Under the pieces are notes generated by a model that was not told the origin of the DNA, did no database searches, and was given only the letters and a program-made list of their open reading frames with translations. From assembly GCF_007827365.1 (NCBI RefSeq), contig NZ_VISI01000002.1, positions 2,485,001-2,549,000 on the forward strand: DNA of 64,000 nt, given 5' to 3'. Both the position numbers and the translations under genes were made by a program. Position 1 is the stretch's first letter; every line of letters begins with the position of its first letter. Below, one piece after another: positions 18,795 through 27,783 of this stretch. This stretch comes from Olleya sp. Hel_I_94 (GTDB lineage: Bacteria; Bacteroidota; Bacteroidia; Flavobacteriales; Flavobacteriaceae).

Positions 18795-21700
18795 TTACTG
18801 TTTGATAGCTTTTTTAGAAATTAATTGGCCATCACTTAATTGTATATTTGCGATGTAGGAAGCTTGACTTAGGTTTGAAAGGTTGTAAGTTTCGGTATTA
18901 GAGTTTCCTTTTAAATCATATAATAATCGACCTAAAACATCATATATTTTAATAGACTTTATGGTTAAGTTTTGACTTGTTAAGCTAAATGTTATATCGT
19001 TATTTTTGTTTTCGATTATCGAAATATTTTGTGTTACAATTGTTTCTTCGTCAATGGAAAGGCTTGAGTCTTTAAACACGATTTCAAACCTATCATTAAA
19101 GGTTCCTATCTCTGATGTGAAATTATAGTCGCTATTTGATAAGTTATGAAGACTTGACAATAAGTTGTCTTTTAAATAAACGGTATTGTTGGATAAAAAG
19201 TCTCCTTCTAGTTGTGCTATTGAAAACGTGTATACCGTTGCTGTTGTAATATTTGTATTAAATCCTACAGGTATTACTTCGTCTATAGTTAAGCTCTCTG
19301 GAGCTTTACCTTGTATGGCTAGCTTATCAGAATCACCAGGAACTGCAGTAAATATTTCGGCAGCATTATTATTATAAAGTGTTTTGTTAGCGTCATAGGA
19401 TTTACTGTCTTTTCCGTCTGTTGCACCATTTACATAAGCTACTAGTATTTGATGAAACACACCTGTGTCTGAGGTTAGGTTTACCCAAAGTCTGTTGCTT
19501 AATGCATTGCTAGATCTAAAAAACTGGTCATTACTTGTGGCATCCGCAGTACGTAAACTATTATTAAACGTTACACTACTGTTAGCAACTCCTTGTACAA
19601 AAAAGGCTTGACCAGATGGTATATAGCTGGTTGGTATAATACCATCTCCTCCTGCTGTGTTACCACTTCCAGTTGTAATGATGGCATAATCACTACTATT
19701 AAAATTTGCGCCTTCATTTCCGCTTGCATTTGCATTTGCAAGTGTATTGTGTGACCATAAATAAGCGACACCTTGTATAGAAGCAGCGTTATTAGTTAAA
19801 AATGCATTAGCATCTATTGCAGATGGATAAGGGTTACCAATTAAATTCCAGTCTTCATCTCCATTTGCTCCATTATAAGCAATTGGGCTAGTAATAATTC
19901 CCGTATTAAATGCGCCTTCAAAAGTGTAAGTGTATTGTGAACCGACAGAAAAACCAATTGGCGAATGCATAGATATGTATCCAACACCAGGAGTCATAAC
20001 TGTGCTTCCTGGTATTAATGCCCAATCATTTCCATCGTCATCAATTCCGTCTGGTCCAGGAGTAAAAGTATTAGTGTTATTGATTTCAGTTAGATTATCT
20101 AAAAAGTTAACAGCATTAAATACATAGCGTCGACTTGGGTTAGCAAAAGCTAAACCTTGTCCAATGGTAGTATTTTCCACTGGCGAACTCCAATAGGTGT
20201 ATTCATAAATACTATTAAGTGGTGTGGTGCGTTTGTTAACTAAGGATACTCCATCAGTATTTAGCGTAAATGCTGCTGCATCGTTGTTCTGAACAAAGTT
20301 TCCTTGTGTTTCGACATATAATTCTCCGTCAACAACAACGTCATTTTCAATTTCCACGTAAGTGTTATTATTTACGGTTAATCTAAATTCTGTTCCAGAA
20401 GGATTACTATTAATAGTTAAAGAGCATGCGCTAAAACTACCAAAGGTCGCAGTGTCATAACTATCGTTTATGATTACTTTGGTGTTTAAGTTTGGAGCAC
20501 CATTGTCCCAAGCGCCCAAAGTCCATGTTGTTGTGCCTATGTTTATACGTGCTGCATTTGTGGCAGTACTACAAGATGCATCTTCAGTCACCTCGCAATA
20601 AAATTGGTAACCTTGTAGGTCTGCTCCTGTGATTGATAATGTGGTTGAGGTTTCTCCTGTTACTGTCCCTGGAGTAAAAGAGGTGCTAACCACACTAGTC
20701 CAGCCATTAGAAACTGTATCATTATAGTACCATTGGTAGGTTAAAGTTCCTGAGTTTCCTGGTGTTGCTGCTGCTGTAAATACAATAGCGTCGTTACAAT
20801 TATCTATATCCTGAGGCTGTAAAGTTATTGTAGGTGCATTATTAAGAATAACAAAAGTACCTAAGCCACTTGTGTCTCCTGAGGTTGCAGTCGTCCATTC
20901 TGTAGCATCAAATGCAGTATTTGGGCTAACAACGTCAGTATTTCTTCTGTAGACATAACCTGGAGTACCAATTAGCGTGTCATGGAAGTCATCCACAACA
21001 ACGCTTGTTGCTATTAAGGTAAGCTCAAGCCTATCGTCATCATTAAATCCTGCTGTAGAGCCACCAAAGATAAAATCATGTGCACTTCCTGTGTCTGTAC
21101 TAACCTTTCCTACCAATACTTGACCATCAGCTATTGTACTTCCTGTTCCTGAAGCAGGAAAGGTGTAGGAATGAGAAGAGGAAGCAGAAGCTATATCTGC
21201 AAAACGATTAATTTCATATAAGGTTAAGTCGACAGTAGCTCCTGTTCCGTTAAAAATTTCTATATAACCTAGGGATCCTGATGAATTGTCATAGATTTCC
21301 GTCATCATTAATCCTGTAGTACTGCCACAGCTTCCTGAATTGTCAATTAATGTAAATGCTGTACTTGCAGGACAGCCTAAATCATCAGTGATTTCAATAA
21401 TTCCTGATGTTGCTCCTGTAGGAATAGTAACCTCCATTGTTGTAGCAGAAAGATTACTAACTGTAGCAGCCAGTCCACTAACAGTAGCTGTTGCTGTTGT
21501 TAAATTTGTGCCTGTCACTGTTACAATGGTGTTTTCTGGACCAGACGTTGGTACTATAGTTATACTGCCAGGATTGCATAATCCATTACCTTGTACCATA
21601 AACGTAAAAGGATTCTCGTCTAAATCGTTATTAGTAATTGTAATGGTAGCTGTTCTAGTACCAGAAGCTAAAGGCGAAAAGGTTATTTCAAAAATACCTG

Positions 21701-23780
21701 GTGGATTTTGACTTGGCGTAACTGTAAAAGGTGAAGGGTTTAAACTTACCGTAAAATCACCTGGATTTACTCCACCAACAGTTATGTTGGCAATATCTAA
21801 ATTAGCTGTTCCAATATTTTGAATTCTGTAAGACTTGGTTTGAGAGTTTCCTATGTTTTGAGCAGCAAATAATGTGTTGTCTAAGCTGCTTGGTGTAACA
21901 TCACCATTTGTAATATCTGGAAACGCACCTAGATTACCTTCTACATTAATCTCTTGTTCTGGTATAGTACCTGTACCTTGCAGTAAAATAGTGCAAGTCC
22001 CTTCATCTGCATCATTATTATTTATTGTAAGTGTAGCATTTTTAACACCTATGGTCGTAGGCGTAAATCTAACAGTTACAGTTTGCGTACTACCTGCTGT
22101 AACCGTAAAAGGTGTTGCAGGCGTGACAATACTAAAGCTAGTTGCGTCTGTACCACTTAGTACTAAGGAAGCGATATCTAAATTTAAAGTACCATCATTA
22201 TCAATATCAAAAGTAATGTCTGTGTTAAATCCTGTGGCTTGTGATCCAAAAGCTATAGCGTAACCACAAGCTTGGTCAGTATTAGAGGCATCAACAAGTT
22301 GTAATTCTGGAATAGAACAAGGAGAAATTAAAGTGTTTGCTCCAGCTGAACCACCTGTTGCAACTTCTTGCCAGTTACTACCAGTATTAGAGTTATCTAG
22401 ATAAGCGTCAATGACATGTAATGTTGAACCATTATTATTTGCGCCATCAGTACTGTTGTAAGTTACAGAGTCAACAATAGAGGTTCCATTTGCAGCATAT
22501 AAGAAAATGGTATCACTAGTATTATTAAGATTATTTGTATTATTTGTCGAAGCACCTATACCATAATTTGGCGTGAAAGGGCAATCATTATTATAAACAC
22601 CATCTCCATTACTGCCTAATGATACAGTGATACACGTACCATCCGCAATACTTGTAGCAGCAGGAAAAGTAAACAATACACTTCCGTTATCTACAATATA
22701 ATTACTTAAATCTTGTGCACTGCCTGAAACATTACATATTTCTATCCACTCATCATCAGTGCCAGAAGAGTTGTAAGATAATTCAGTAATAACAACATCT
22801 GCTAAAGGAGCTAAAACGTCTCCAGATAGCGCAACAGTTTTATCTGTTGCCAATGCACTAGTAGCTGTAATGTTACCAGAATACGTGTTAACTGTCAAAC
22901 CAGAAATTAAGCGCGTGAAAATTGTGGTAGAAGCGACTGTGCCTGTTGTTGGAACTAAACTTACTGTAGCGCCAAAACCAGCACCTGAAGTTGTTGAAAT
23001 CTCAAAATTAGTTGGTGCAGTTAATACTAAATTGGAGGTTAGTAAAAAACCTTCAGCAGTAAACGTTTGCTCTACAGATGGACCTGCTCCAAGGGAATAA
23101 TCTAATCCTATTAAAGCTGTTGGATTTAATACAATTGTTGGTCCTGTAGGGATTCCCCAAATTTCAATATTGTCTATAGCAATGTCTACATCTCCTTGGT
23201 TTAAATTATTAAATTCTATTTCAATATCTAACAAATTACCTGTCCCTGAAATAGTATTTGTAAATTGAGCAAATGCATCGGTAACAGTAATTCCGTCACC
23301 TGTTCCGTCAAAATTCGTATCTAATCTAGGTTCCGTGTTGGTTCCTCCAGCAGCTTCTATCCAAATTAGGTTTTCATTAGCTCCTGCATCTATTGAAGCG
23401 GTTATGTGCATGTATGAATTAGCATCCCAATCTTGATTACTGCCATCGTCATCTTCTGCAATATGGATTCTAAACTCTAAACTTGTAAATCCTGAAACAT
23501 CAATATTATTAAGGTTAAGTGTTAGATTTGCTGGACCACCATCTCCATCTGTATCTTGCACACCAAAATAATAGTTACCCTGAATATTAGTAAAATTGAT
23601 TGCTCCTCCGATGTTACTACCATCGGTTCTAGTAAAGTAGTCTGTGCCTCCATCTGTGAATTCTGGGACACTTGTTGAGTAGCCACCAGTATTTTCAAAA
23701 TTTACTTCAGATATTTTTATCTGACCAAAAGTAAAAGTGACTGAAAATAGTAGTAGTAGAGCGAGTAGGAATTTTTTCAT
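18795..23780 (-). CDS. Large modular T9SS cargo protein, 1661 aa
   Basis: Signal peptide (residues 1-20, ending FTFGQ). Then in order: N-terminal beta-sandwich like that of the 827-aa paralogue (about 21-212); a beta-sandwich (213-325); a lamin-tail-like domain (326-490, VVITELSYNSSGTDDEWIEI); two choice-of-anchor D/HYDIN-type domains (about 497-605 and 607-732); an IPT/TIG domain (733-815, PTSGPENTIVTVTGTNL); a second lamin-tail-like domain (818-975, MMTEIYDNSSGSLGYIEIF); an Ig-like domain (978-1080, TLTYQWYYN); the shared module (1082-1580, YEYTYWSSPV, WNLIGNPYPSAID); and a type C-like T9SS sorting domain (1585-1661). No catalytic site is visible; binding or adhesion at the surface is an inference from domain content. 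A -7 element is at 23835-23842. Confidence 0.87.
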   Translation of the reverse strand: MKKFLLALLLLFSVTFTFGQIKISEVNFENTGGYSTSVPEFTDGGTDYFTRTDGSNIGGAINFTNIQGNYYFGVQDTDGDGGPANLTLNLNNIDVSGFTSLEFRIHIAEDDDGSNQDWDANSYMHITASIDAGANENLIWIEAAGGTNTEPRLDTNFDGTGDGITVTDAFAQFTNTISGTGNLLDIEIEFNNLNQGDVDIAIDNIEIWGIPTGPTIVLNPTALIGLDYSLGAGPSVEQTFTAEGFLLTSNLVLTAPTNFEISTTSGAGFGATVSLVPTTGTVASTTIFTRLISGLTVNTYSGNITATSALATDKTVALSGDVLAPLADVVITELSYNSSGTDDEWIEICNVSGSAQDLSNYIVDNGSVLFTFPAATSIADGTCITVSLGSNGDGVYNNDCPFTPNYGIGASTNNTNNLNNTSDTIFLYAANGTSIVDSVTYNSTDGANNNGSTLHVIDAYLDNSNTGSNWQEVATGGSAGANTLISPCSIPELQLVDASNTDQACGYAIAFGSQATGFNTDITFDIDNDGTLNLDIASLVLSGTDATSFSIVTPATPFTVTAGSTQTVTVRFTPTTIGVKNATLTINNNDADEGTCTILLQGTGTIPEQEINVEGNLGAFPDITNGDVTPSSLDNTLFAAQNIGNSQTKSYRIQNIGTANLDIANITVGGVNPGDFTVSLNPSPFTVTPSQNPPGIFEITFSPLASGTRTATITITNNDLDENPFTFMVQGNGLCNPGSITIVPTSGPENTIVTVTGTNLTTATATVSGLAATVSNLSATTMEVTIPTGATSGIIEITDDLGCPASTAFTLIDNSGSCGSTTGLMMTEIYDNSSGSLGYIEIFNGTGATVDLTLYEINRFADIASASSSHSYTFPASGTGSTIADGQVLVGKVSTDTGSAHDFIFGGSTAGFNDDDRLELTLIATSVVVDDFHDTLIGTPGYVYRRNTDVVSPNTAFDATEWTTATSGDTSGLGTFVILNNAPTITLQPQDIDNCNDAIVFTAAATPGNSGTLTYQWYYNDTVSNGWTSVVSTSFTPGTVTGETSTTLSITGADLQGYQFYCEVTEDASCSTATNAARINIGTTTWTLGAWDNGAPNLNTKVIINDSYDTATFGSFSACSLTINSNPSGTEFRLTVNNNTYVEIENDVVVDGELYVETQGNFVQNNDAAAFTLNTDGVSLVNKRTTPLNSIYEYTYWSSPVENTTIGQGLAFANPSRRYVFNAVNFLDNLTEINNTNTFTPGPDGIDDDGNDWALIPGSTVMTPGVGYISMHSPIGFSVGSQYTYTFEGAFNTGIITSPIAYNGANGDEDWNLIGNPYPSAIDANAFLTNNAASIQGVAYLWSHNTLANANASGNEGANFNSSDYAIITTGSGNTAGGDGIIPTSYIPSGQAFFVQGVANSSVTFNNSLRTADATSNDQFFRSSNALSNRLWVNLTSDTGVFHQILVAYVNGATDGKDSKSYDANKTLYNNNAAEIFTAVPGDSDKLAIQGKAPESLTIDEVIPVGFNTNITTATVYTFSIAQLEGDFLSNNTVYLKDNLLSSLHNLSNSDYNFTSEIGTFNDRFEIVFKDSSLSIDEETIVTQNISIIENKNNDITFSLTSQNLTIKSIKIYDVLGRLLYDLKGNSNTETYNLSNLSQASYIANIQLSDGQLISKKAIKQ

Positions 23781-23834
23781 AATAAAGGGATTAGGGCAAG
23801 CAGCTAGTTAATGTGTTATAGTCAAATTGTTTCA

Positions 23835-23842
23835 CAAAAATA
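23835..23842 (-). promoter_or_regulatory. Promoter -7 element for the 1661-aa T9SS gene
   Basis: TATTTTTG on the minus strand, a full TANNTTTG match, 54 bases before the ATG. No TTG at ideal -33 spacing. Confidence 0.45.
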
Positions 23843-23899
23843 ATAACGTACCATCAAGTTAATCTTTAAAGTTTATTATTATAATGTTATTTTTAGCAC

Positions 23900-24373
23900 A
23901 TGAATGTAACTAATACTTTTACTGTAGACGAAGCTAAAAAAAAGCTAGAGCATTATTGTGCGTATCAAGAGCGTTGTCACCAAGAGGTTAGACAAAAACT
24001 AAAAAGTATGCATATGATACCTGAAGCTACAGATATTATAATTGTACACCTTATGGATCACAATTTTCTTAACGAAGAACGTTATGCTAAATCTTTTGTT
24101 CGAGGTAAGTTTAGAATCAAAAAATGGGGTCGTCGTAGACTTTTACTCGAATTAAAGAAAAAGGATATATCCAAATATAATGTAAATCAAGCATTTAGCG
24201 AAATTGACGAAGAGGAGTACATCGGAGTTTTTAATGATTTAGCCGAAAAAAAAGCTGAATCTTTAAGAGAAACCGATAAGTATAAGAAAAAAAAGAAGCT
24301 TATTGATTACTTATTGTATCGTGGTTGGGAGAGTCATTTGGTATATGATAAAGCAAATGAGCTGATAAAATAG
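23900..24373 (+). CDS. recX: Regulatory protein RecX
   Basis: 157 residues with the tandem three-helix repeats of RecX: AYQERCHQEVRQKL near residue 21, then FLNEERYAKSFVRGKFRIKKWGRRRLLLEL, and a C-terminal LLYRGWESHLVYDKANELI. RecX binds RecA filaments and limits their activity. recA is not in this window. The gene stands alone between a divergent T9SS gene and a terminator. Confidence 0.9.
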   Translation: MNVTNTFTVDEAKKKLEHYCAYQERCHQEVRQKLKSMHMIPEATDIIIVHLMDHNFLNEERYAKSFVRGKFRIKKWGRRRLLLELKKKDISKYNVNQAFSEIDEEEYIGVFNDLAEKKAESLRETDKYKKKKKLIDYLLYRGWESHLVYDKANELIK

Positions 24374-24378
24374 AGTAT

Positions 24379-24418
24379 AAAAAAAACCTTTTAATGTATG
24401 ACACTAAAAGGTTTTTTA
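24379..24418. terminator. Bidirectional terminator
   Basis: Stem AACCTTTTA/TAAAAGGTT with flanking A-run and T-run between convergent recX and the minus-strand gene that ends at 24437. Confidence 0.85.
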
Positions 24419-24436
24419 TTATGATTAAGTTGTTTA

Positions 24437-24931
24437 CTATAGGTTAAATACAGCACCAACATTTACGGTAAATTGATTATGAATTTTTTCAGCAGGAGTT
24501 AAAATATCCGAATTGTATTTGGCAAACGTTGTTCCAAATTCTGAAAATATTCCAAAACCACTAGAGAAAAAGTAACGCATTCCTAAATGTCCACCAAAGT
24601 TTTTTAAGCTTAAGCTAATACCAGGATATAAATCAAAATTATCACTAATGTTTAAAACGCTACCTAAGTTAGCATTAAAACGACCTTCAATCTCTACTCG
24701 ATCTTCAAAATCTGCACTTAAACCATTGTTTAAGTTTAAAGCGTAACCCGTTACAACTCCAACAGATATGTTTTCGCCTAAACCATAGTCGTAAGTTACA
24801 GTAATACCGTTAACGTTATCCTGAAAGTTTGCTCCGATTTGTAATTTTTGATCGCCTTTTCCTTCAAAAGACTGAGCGTTTACTAATCCTACAGTTAGTA
24901 ATACAGCTAATAAAAGTAATCCTCTTTTCAT
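24437..24931 (-). CDS. Small outer-membrane beta-barrel protein (DUF6646-like)
   Basis: From ATG 24931 the protein is 164 residues with signal peptide MKRGLLLLAVLLTVGLVNAQ, then about eight amphipathic strands (LQIGANFQDNVNGITVTYDYG, FGGHLGMRYFFSSGFGIFSEFG) and a terminal F-x-VNVGAVFNL, as in small outer-membrane barrels. The frame could start at 24967 inside the upstream gene, but the signal peptide sets the start at 24931, 1 base after the cupin gene ends. Last gene of the operon TonB receptor-cupin-barrel. Exact function unknown; the DUF6646 label is from memory. Confidence 0.75.
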   Translation of the reverse strand: MKRGLLLLAVLLTVGLVNAQSFEGKGDQKLQIGANFQDNVNGITVTYDYGLGENISVGVVTGYALNLNNGLSADFEDRVEIEGRFNANLGSVLNISDNFDLYPGISLSLKNFGGHLGMRYFFSSGFGIFSEFGTTFAKYNSDILTPAEKIHNQFTVNVGAVFNL

Positions 24932-24932
24932 T

Positions 24933-25823
24933 TTAATTTGCTTTAAAGTTTTTGTTTGTATTAACAATGGCTTTATTGTTTTTCCAATTAATCCATTTTT
25001 GACCTTTAATACGTCGCATTAAGTTGTCAAAATTACGCATTATAAAGACATTGTATACTGCTTTACTTAAATTTTTTGGGTTTCTAGCTATTGCACGTAG
25101 GCTCATGGAAAATCCTGGTGTTATATAGCGCATGTAATGCCAATAGCCTTCTGGCATGTATAAAACTTCACCATGGTTTAATTGACATTGCCAACCTTTA
25201 GCGTATTTTAAAGCAGGCCATTTTGCAAAATCTGGATTAGAAAAATCTATATCTTCTCGTGTAATTAAAGCAAATGGGACTTTATATAAATGCTTGTTTT
25301 GTTGTTGATCAAATAAAATAACTTGTTTTTCGCCTTCAAAATGAAAGTGAAAAATATTGGCTAAATCTATGTCATAATGCATGAAGGTGTAGCTGTCGCG
25401 ACCTCCAAAAAAAAGCATAGGTAATCCCTTCATTAGTCTTAAACCAAAGTCTGGAAAGCTAAAATCCTTTTGAAGCTGAGGGACTTCTTTTAAAATATTC
25501 CATAAAAATATTCTAAATTTTGTTGGTTCGCGTTTAAGCAAATCAACATAGTCACTCATTTTCATTTTAGCGTGTGGCTCATTAAACCCATCTTTATGGT
25601 CAACAGGTCTGTCGTCATATAAAGGGACTGTTTTGTCTCCAGCAACTGTTTTAATATACTCTAAATTCCATTTAGAATATGCAGGCCAATCTGTTATAAA
25701 CTGCTCAATAACAACAGGTTTTTGAGGCTTAAAATAGTTTTTAATAAATTCCTGTTTTGTTATTGTTTTAACTCTTGGTATGTCTTGAAGGTTTAAACTC
25801 AAATTATTAAAATTAGGGTTCAA
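24933..25823 (-). CDS. Cupin-like (JmjC-type, Cupin_8) protein, possible Fe(II)/2-oxoglutarate oxygenase
   Basis: 296 residues. The metal-binding facial triad is visible as HYDID (His and Asp) in the first part of the barrel and a distal His in YMPEGYWHYMRY. The N-terminus (KPVVIEQFITDWPAYSKW) matches Cupin_8/FIH-like proteins, which hydroxylate proteins or peptides using Fe(II) and 2-oxoglutarate; the target is unknown. The only start that includes the N-terminal domain is TTG at 25823; the next in-frame ATG is far inside. It lies 47 bases after the TonB receptor gene and 1 base before the barrel gene, on one probable mRNA. Confidence 0.8.
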   Translation of the reverse strand: MNPNFNNLSLNLQDIPRVKTITKQEFIKNYFKPQKPVVIEQFITDWPAYSKWNLEYIKTVAGDKTVPLYDDRPVDHKDGFNEPHAKMKMSDYVDLLKREPTKFRIFLWNILKEVPQLQKDFSFPDFGLRLMKGLPMLFFGGRDSYTFMHYDIDLANIFHFHFEGEKQVILFDQQQNKHLYKVPFALITREDIDFSNPDFAKWPALKYAKGWQCQLNHGEVLYMPEGYWHYMRYITPGFSMSLRAIARNPKNLSKAVYNVFIMRNFDNLMRRIKGQKWINWKNNKAIVNTNKNFKAN

Positions 25824-25870
25824 AGTTAATAAAACGTTACCAAAAAAAGTAAAAATGTTTGTGTTACACT

Positions 25871-27691
25871 TTAGTTAAAGTTAAAACGCATACCAAATAA
25901 CACGTTACTTGGAGGCATTGGTGTAAAGCCAGTTTCGATATAATCTGCGTCAAAAATATTACTTGCTGTAGCAGTAAATTCTAATTGTTTGACCGTTAAA
26001 ATTAAAGAGGCATCCCAAACATTATAGGTTTGTCCTGTTGTGCGCTCAGCATGTTTATAGACTATGTTTTGTCTAACATTTTTAAATAATTGCGTGCTTA
26101 AGCGTGTTGTATAATGATGCTTTAAAGTGTTTAAAGAGTATCGTGATAATTCTTTATTTTGATCTAAAATATCATCTTCTAAAAAGGTGTATCCAATGGC
26201 TAAGGATTGATTATAATCTGAAATTTTAAAATTGTAAGAGGCATCTACTTCAAACCCTTTGGTGTTAACTTCTGCAATATTGGTCGCTGTATAAATAGTT
26301 TCAGTAGCATTAGGTCTTATAAAATCTATAAGATTTTTTGCATCTCTGTTAAATAAAGCTATCGTTCCGGAAAAATTATTAGTGTTGTATTTTATACCAA
26401 GCTCTTGTGCAAACGCTTCTTCAGGCTCTAAATTAGCATTTCCAGAGGTTCTGAAATCATTATAAAATAAGTCTGTATAGGTTGGGATACGGTAAGTATA
26501 ACCAATGTTTCCGTAAAGCTTTATATTGTCGTTAACCTGATAACCAAGATCTAATCCAGGAAAGGCATGAAATTTAAAATCTGAAAAGTATGTTACTGCA
26601 ATTCCTGGAGTGATATCTAGTTTATCCTCTAGTAATTTAAATTGGTGTTCTAAAAATAGGTTAGTCATAAATCGATTACGATTCCCTAAATTATTACTTC
26701 TAATATATATTTTAGAAACATCAACACCAAAACCAGTAACACCAGCTGTTGATGTATAAGATGCATTTACTTCTGCTCCCATTTTGTCAGTAATGTGAAG
26801 GTTTCTAAAAAATGAAGGATCCTCACGTTTTAGTAAAAATAAATCTTCGTTACGTTTCCAATAAATACGAGGTTTAATTTTAAGTTTTTCTGTATTAAAA
26901 GTTGTTGTAAATCCAATTAAACTGTTTTTAGTTTCTTCATATTCATTAAAAGCAGGATTGGTCGTGTAAAAGTTTTCTGCTCCAAATTTACGGTCAGAAA
27001 AAGTTGTAATCATCTCTATAGCTTGCGCTTTTTTGTTAAATACACTTTTTATGAAGTAGTTAGTATTGTCGTAGTCTGAGTTGTTTCGGTAACCTTCAGA
27101 GGTCATTTTACCAACGTGAATAATGTGTGACGAGTTGTCTAATTCTGTGCCAACAGTAACACCTGCATTTAATTGACCAAAAGAACCAGTTTCTAAATTT
27201 GCCGAAACCGAATTGTTTAAATTAGTTTTAGTTACAATATTTATTGCTCCTGTAAATGCATTTTGACCAAATACTCTAGCAGCAGGACCTTTTATAATCT
27301 CGATACGTTCAATAACCTCAATAGGTAAGGCTGCGTTCATGGTATGGTGACCAGTCTGTGCATCGTCCATTTTTATACCATCAATTAATAATAGGGTTTG
27401 GTCAAAACCACCACCTCTAATATATAAATCGGCTTGACTACCAGCAGTCCCACGACGTCTAATGTCTACTCCTGCAACTTGTTGTAATAGATCTGCAACA
27501 TTGGTTGCTGCACTGTTTTTTATGTCTGAAGACGAAATAACAGTAATAGTTCTGGAGTTTTCCTTAAAAGGAAGCTCAATTCTAGAGGATGTAATTATAA
27601 CCGAGTCTAATTGCTGTTGTTGCTCTAAATCTTGAGCATAAGATGTTAAAGATAATAACCCAATTAAAGTAAATAAGTAAGTAAATTTCAT
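25871..27691 (-). CDS. TonB-dependent receptor, BtuB-like
   Basis: 606 residues from ATG 27691: signal peptide MKFTYLFTLIGLLSLTSYAQ, TonB-box-like region DSVIITSSRIE, plug (VISSSDIKNSAATNVADLL, DLYIRGGGFDQTLLLIDGI, IEIIKGPAARVFGQNAFTGAINIVTK) and a barrel ending in a terminal aromatic (VLFGMRFNFN). It lacks the extra N-terminal domain seen in the other two TonB receptors here, and its size fits small-molecule receptors such as those for cobalamin or other cofactors; the ligand is not readable. The frame extends to 27745 but the signal peptide fixes the start at 27691. Divergent from a MocR-type regulator, which probably controls it. Confidence 0.87.
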   Translation of the reverse strand: MKFTYLFTLIGLLSLTSYAQDLEQQQQLDSVIITSSRIELPFKENSRTITVISSSDIKNSAATNVADLLQQVAGVDIRRRGTAGSQADLYIRGGGFDQTLLLIDGIKMDDAQTGHHTMNAALPIEVIERIEIIKGPAARVFGQNAFTGAINIVTKTNLNNSVSANLETGSFGQLNAGVTVGTELDNSSHIIHVGKMTSEGYRNNSDYDNTNYFIKSVFNKKAQAIEMITTFSDRKFGAENFYTTNPAFNEYEETKNSLIGFTTTFNTEKLKIKPRIYWKRNEDLFLLKREDPSFFRNLHITDKMGAEVNASYTSTAGVTGFGVDVSKIYIRSNNLGNRNRFMTNLFLEHQFKLLEDKLDITPGIAVTYFSDFKFHAFPGLDLGYQVNDNIKLYGNIGYTYRIPTYTDLFYNDFRTSGNANLEPEEAFAQELGIKYNTNNFSGTIALFNRDAKNLIDFIRPNATETIYTATNIAEVNTKGFEVDASYNFKISDYNQSLAIGYTFLEDDILDQNKELSRYSLNTLKHHYTTRLSTQLFKNVRQNIVYKHAERTTGQTYNVWDASLILTVKQLEFTATASNIFDADYIETGFTPMPPSNVLFGMRFNFN

Positions 27692-27703
27692 AATAAAATG
27701 TAT

Positions 27704-27725
27704 TCGCATTTTTTGCGATGCAAAA
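27704..27725. promoter_or_regulatory. Overlapping dyads in the TonB-receptor leader
   Basis: TCGCA-TTTTT-TGCGA (27704-27718) overlaps TTTTGC-GAT-GCAAAA (27711-27725), 13-34 bases upstream of the TonB receptor ATG. They could be a protein-binding site or a short leader hairpin. Confidence 0.4.
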
Positions 27726-27749
27726 TTCGTAACTTTCCGGATCACTAAA

Positions 27750-27783
27750 GTAGTCCAGTTTTAAAACAATGAGTAGTCCGGTT
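27750..27783. promoter_or_regulatory. Direct repeat GTAGTCC(A/G)GTT, candidate MocR operator
   Basis: Two 11-bp copies differing at one base lie at 27750-27760 and 27773-27783, 23 bp apart (about two helical turns). The second copy overlaps the first codons of the regulator gene. MocR regulators commonly bind direct repeats in the gap to a divergent target, and the spacing is consistent with that. The assignment is inference. Confidence 0.5.

Noticed and set aside
21340..22263. Two long + strand frames inside the 1661-aa T9SS gene
   Set aside because: Val- and Pro-rich shadows of Thr/Asn-rich beta-sandwich coding on the other strand; no leader or domain.
27692..27768. Cobalamin riboswitch upstream of the BtuB-like receptor
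   Set aside because: The gap is only 77 bases and has no B12-box-like sequence; the dyads there are short.
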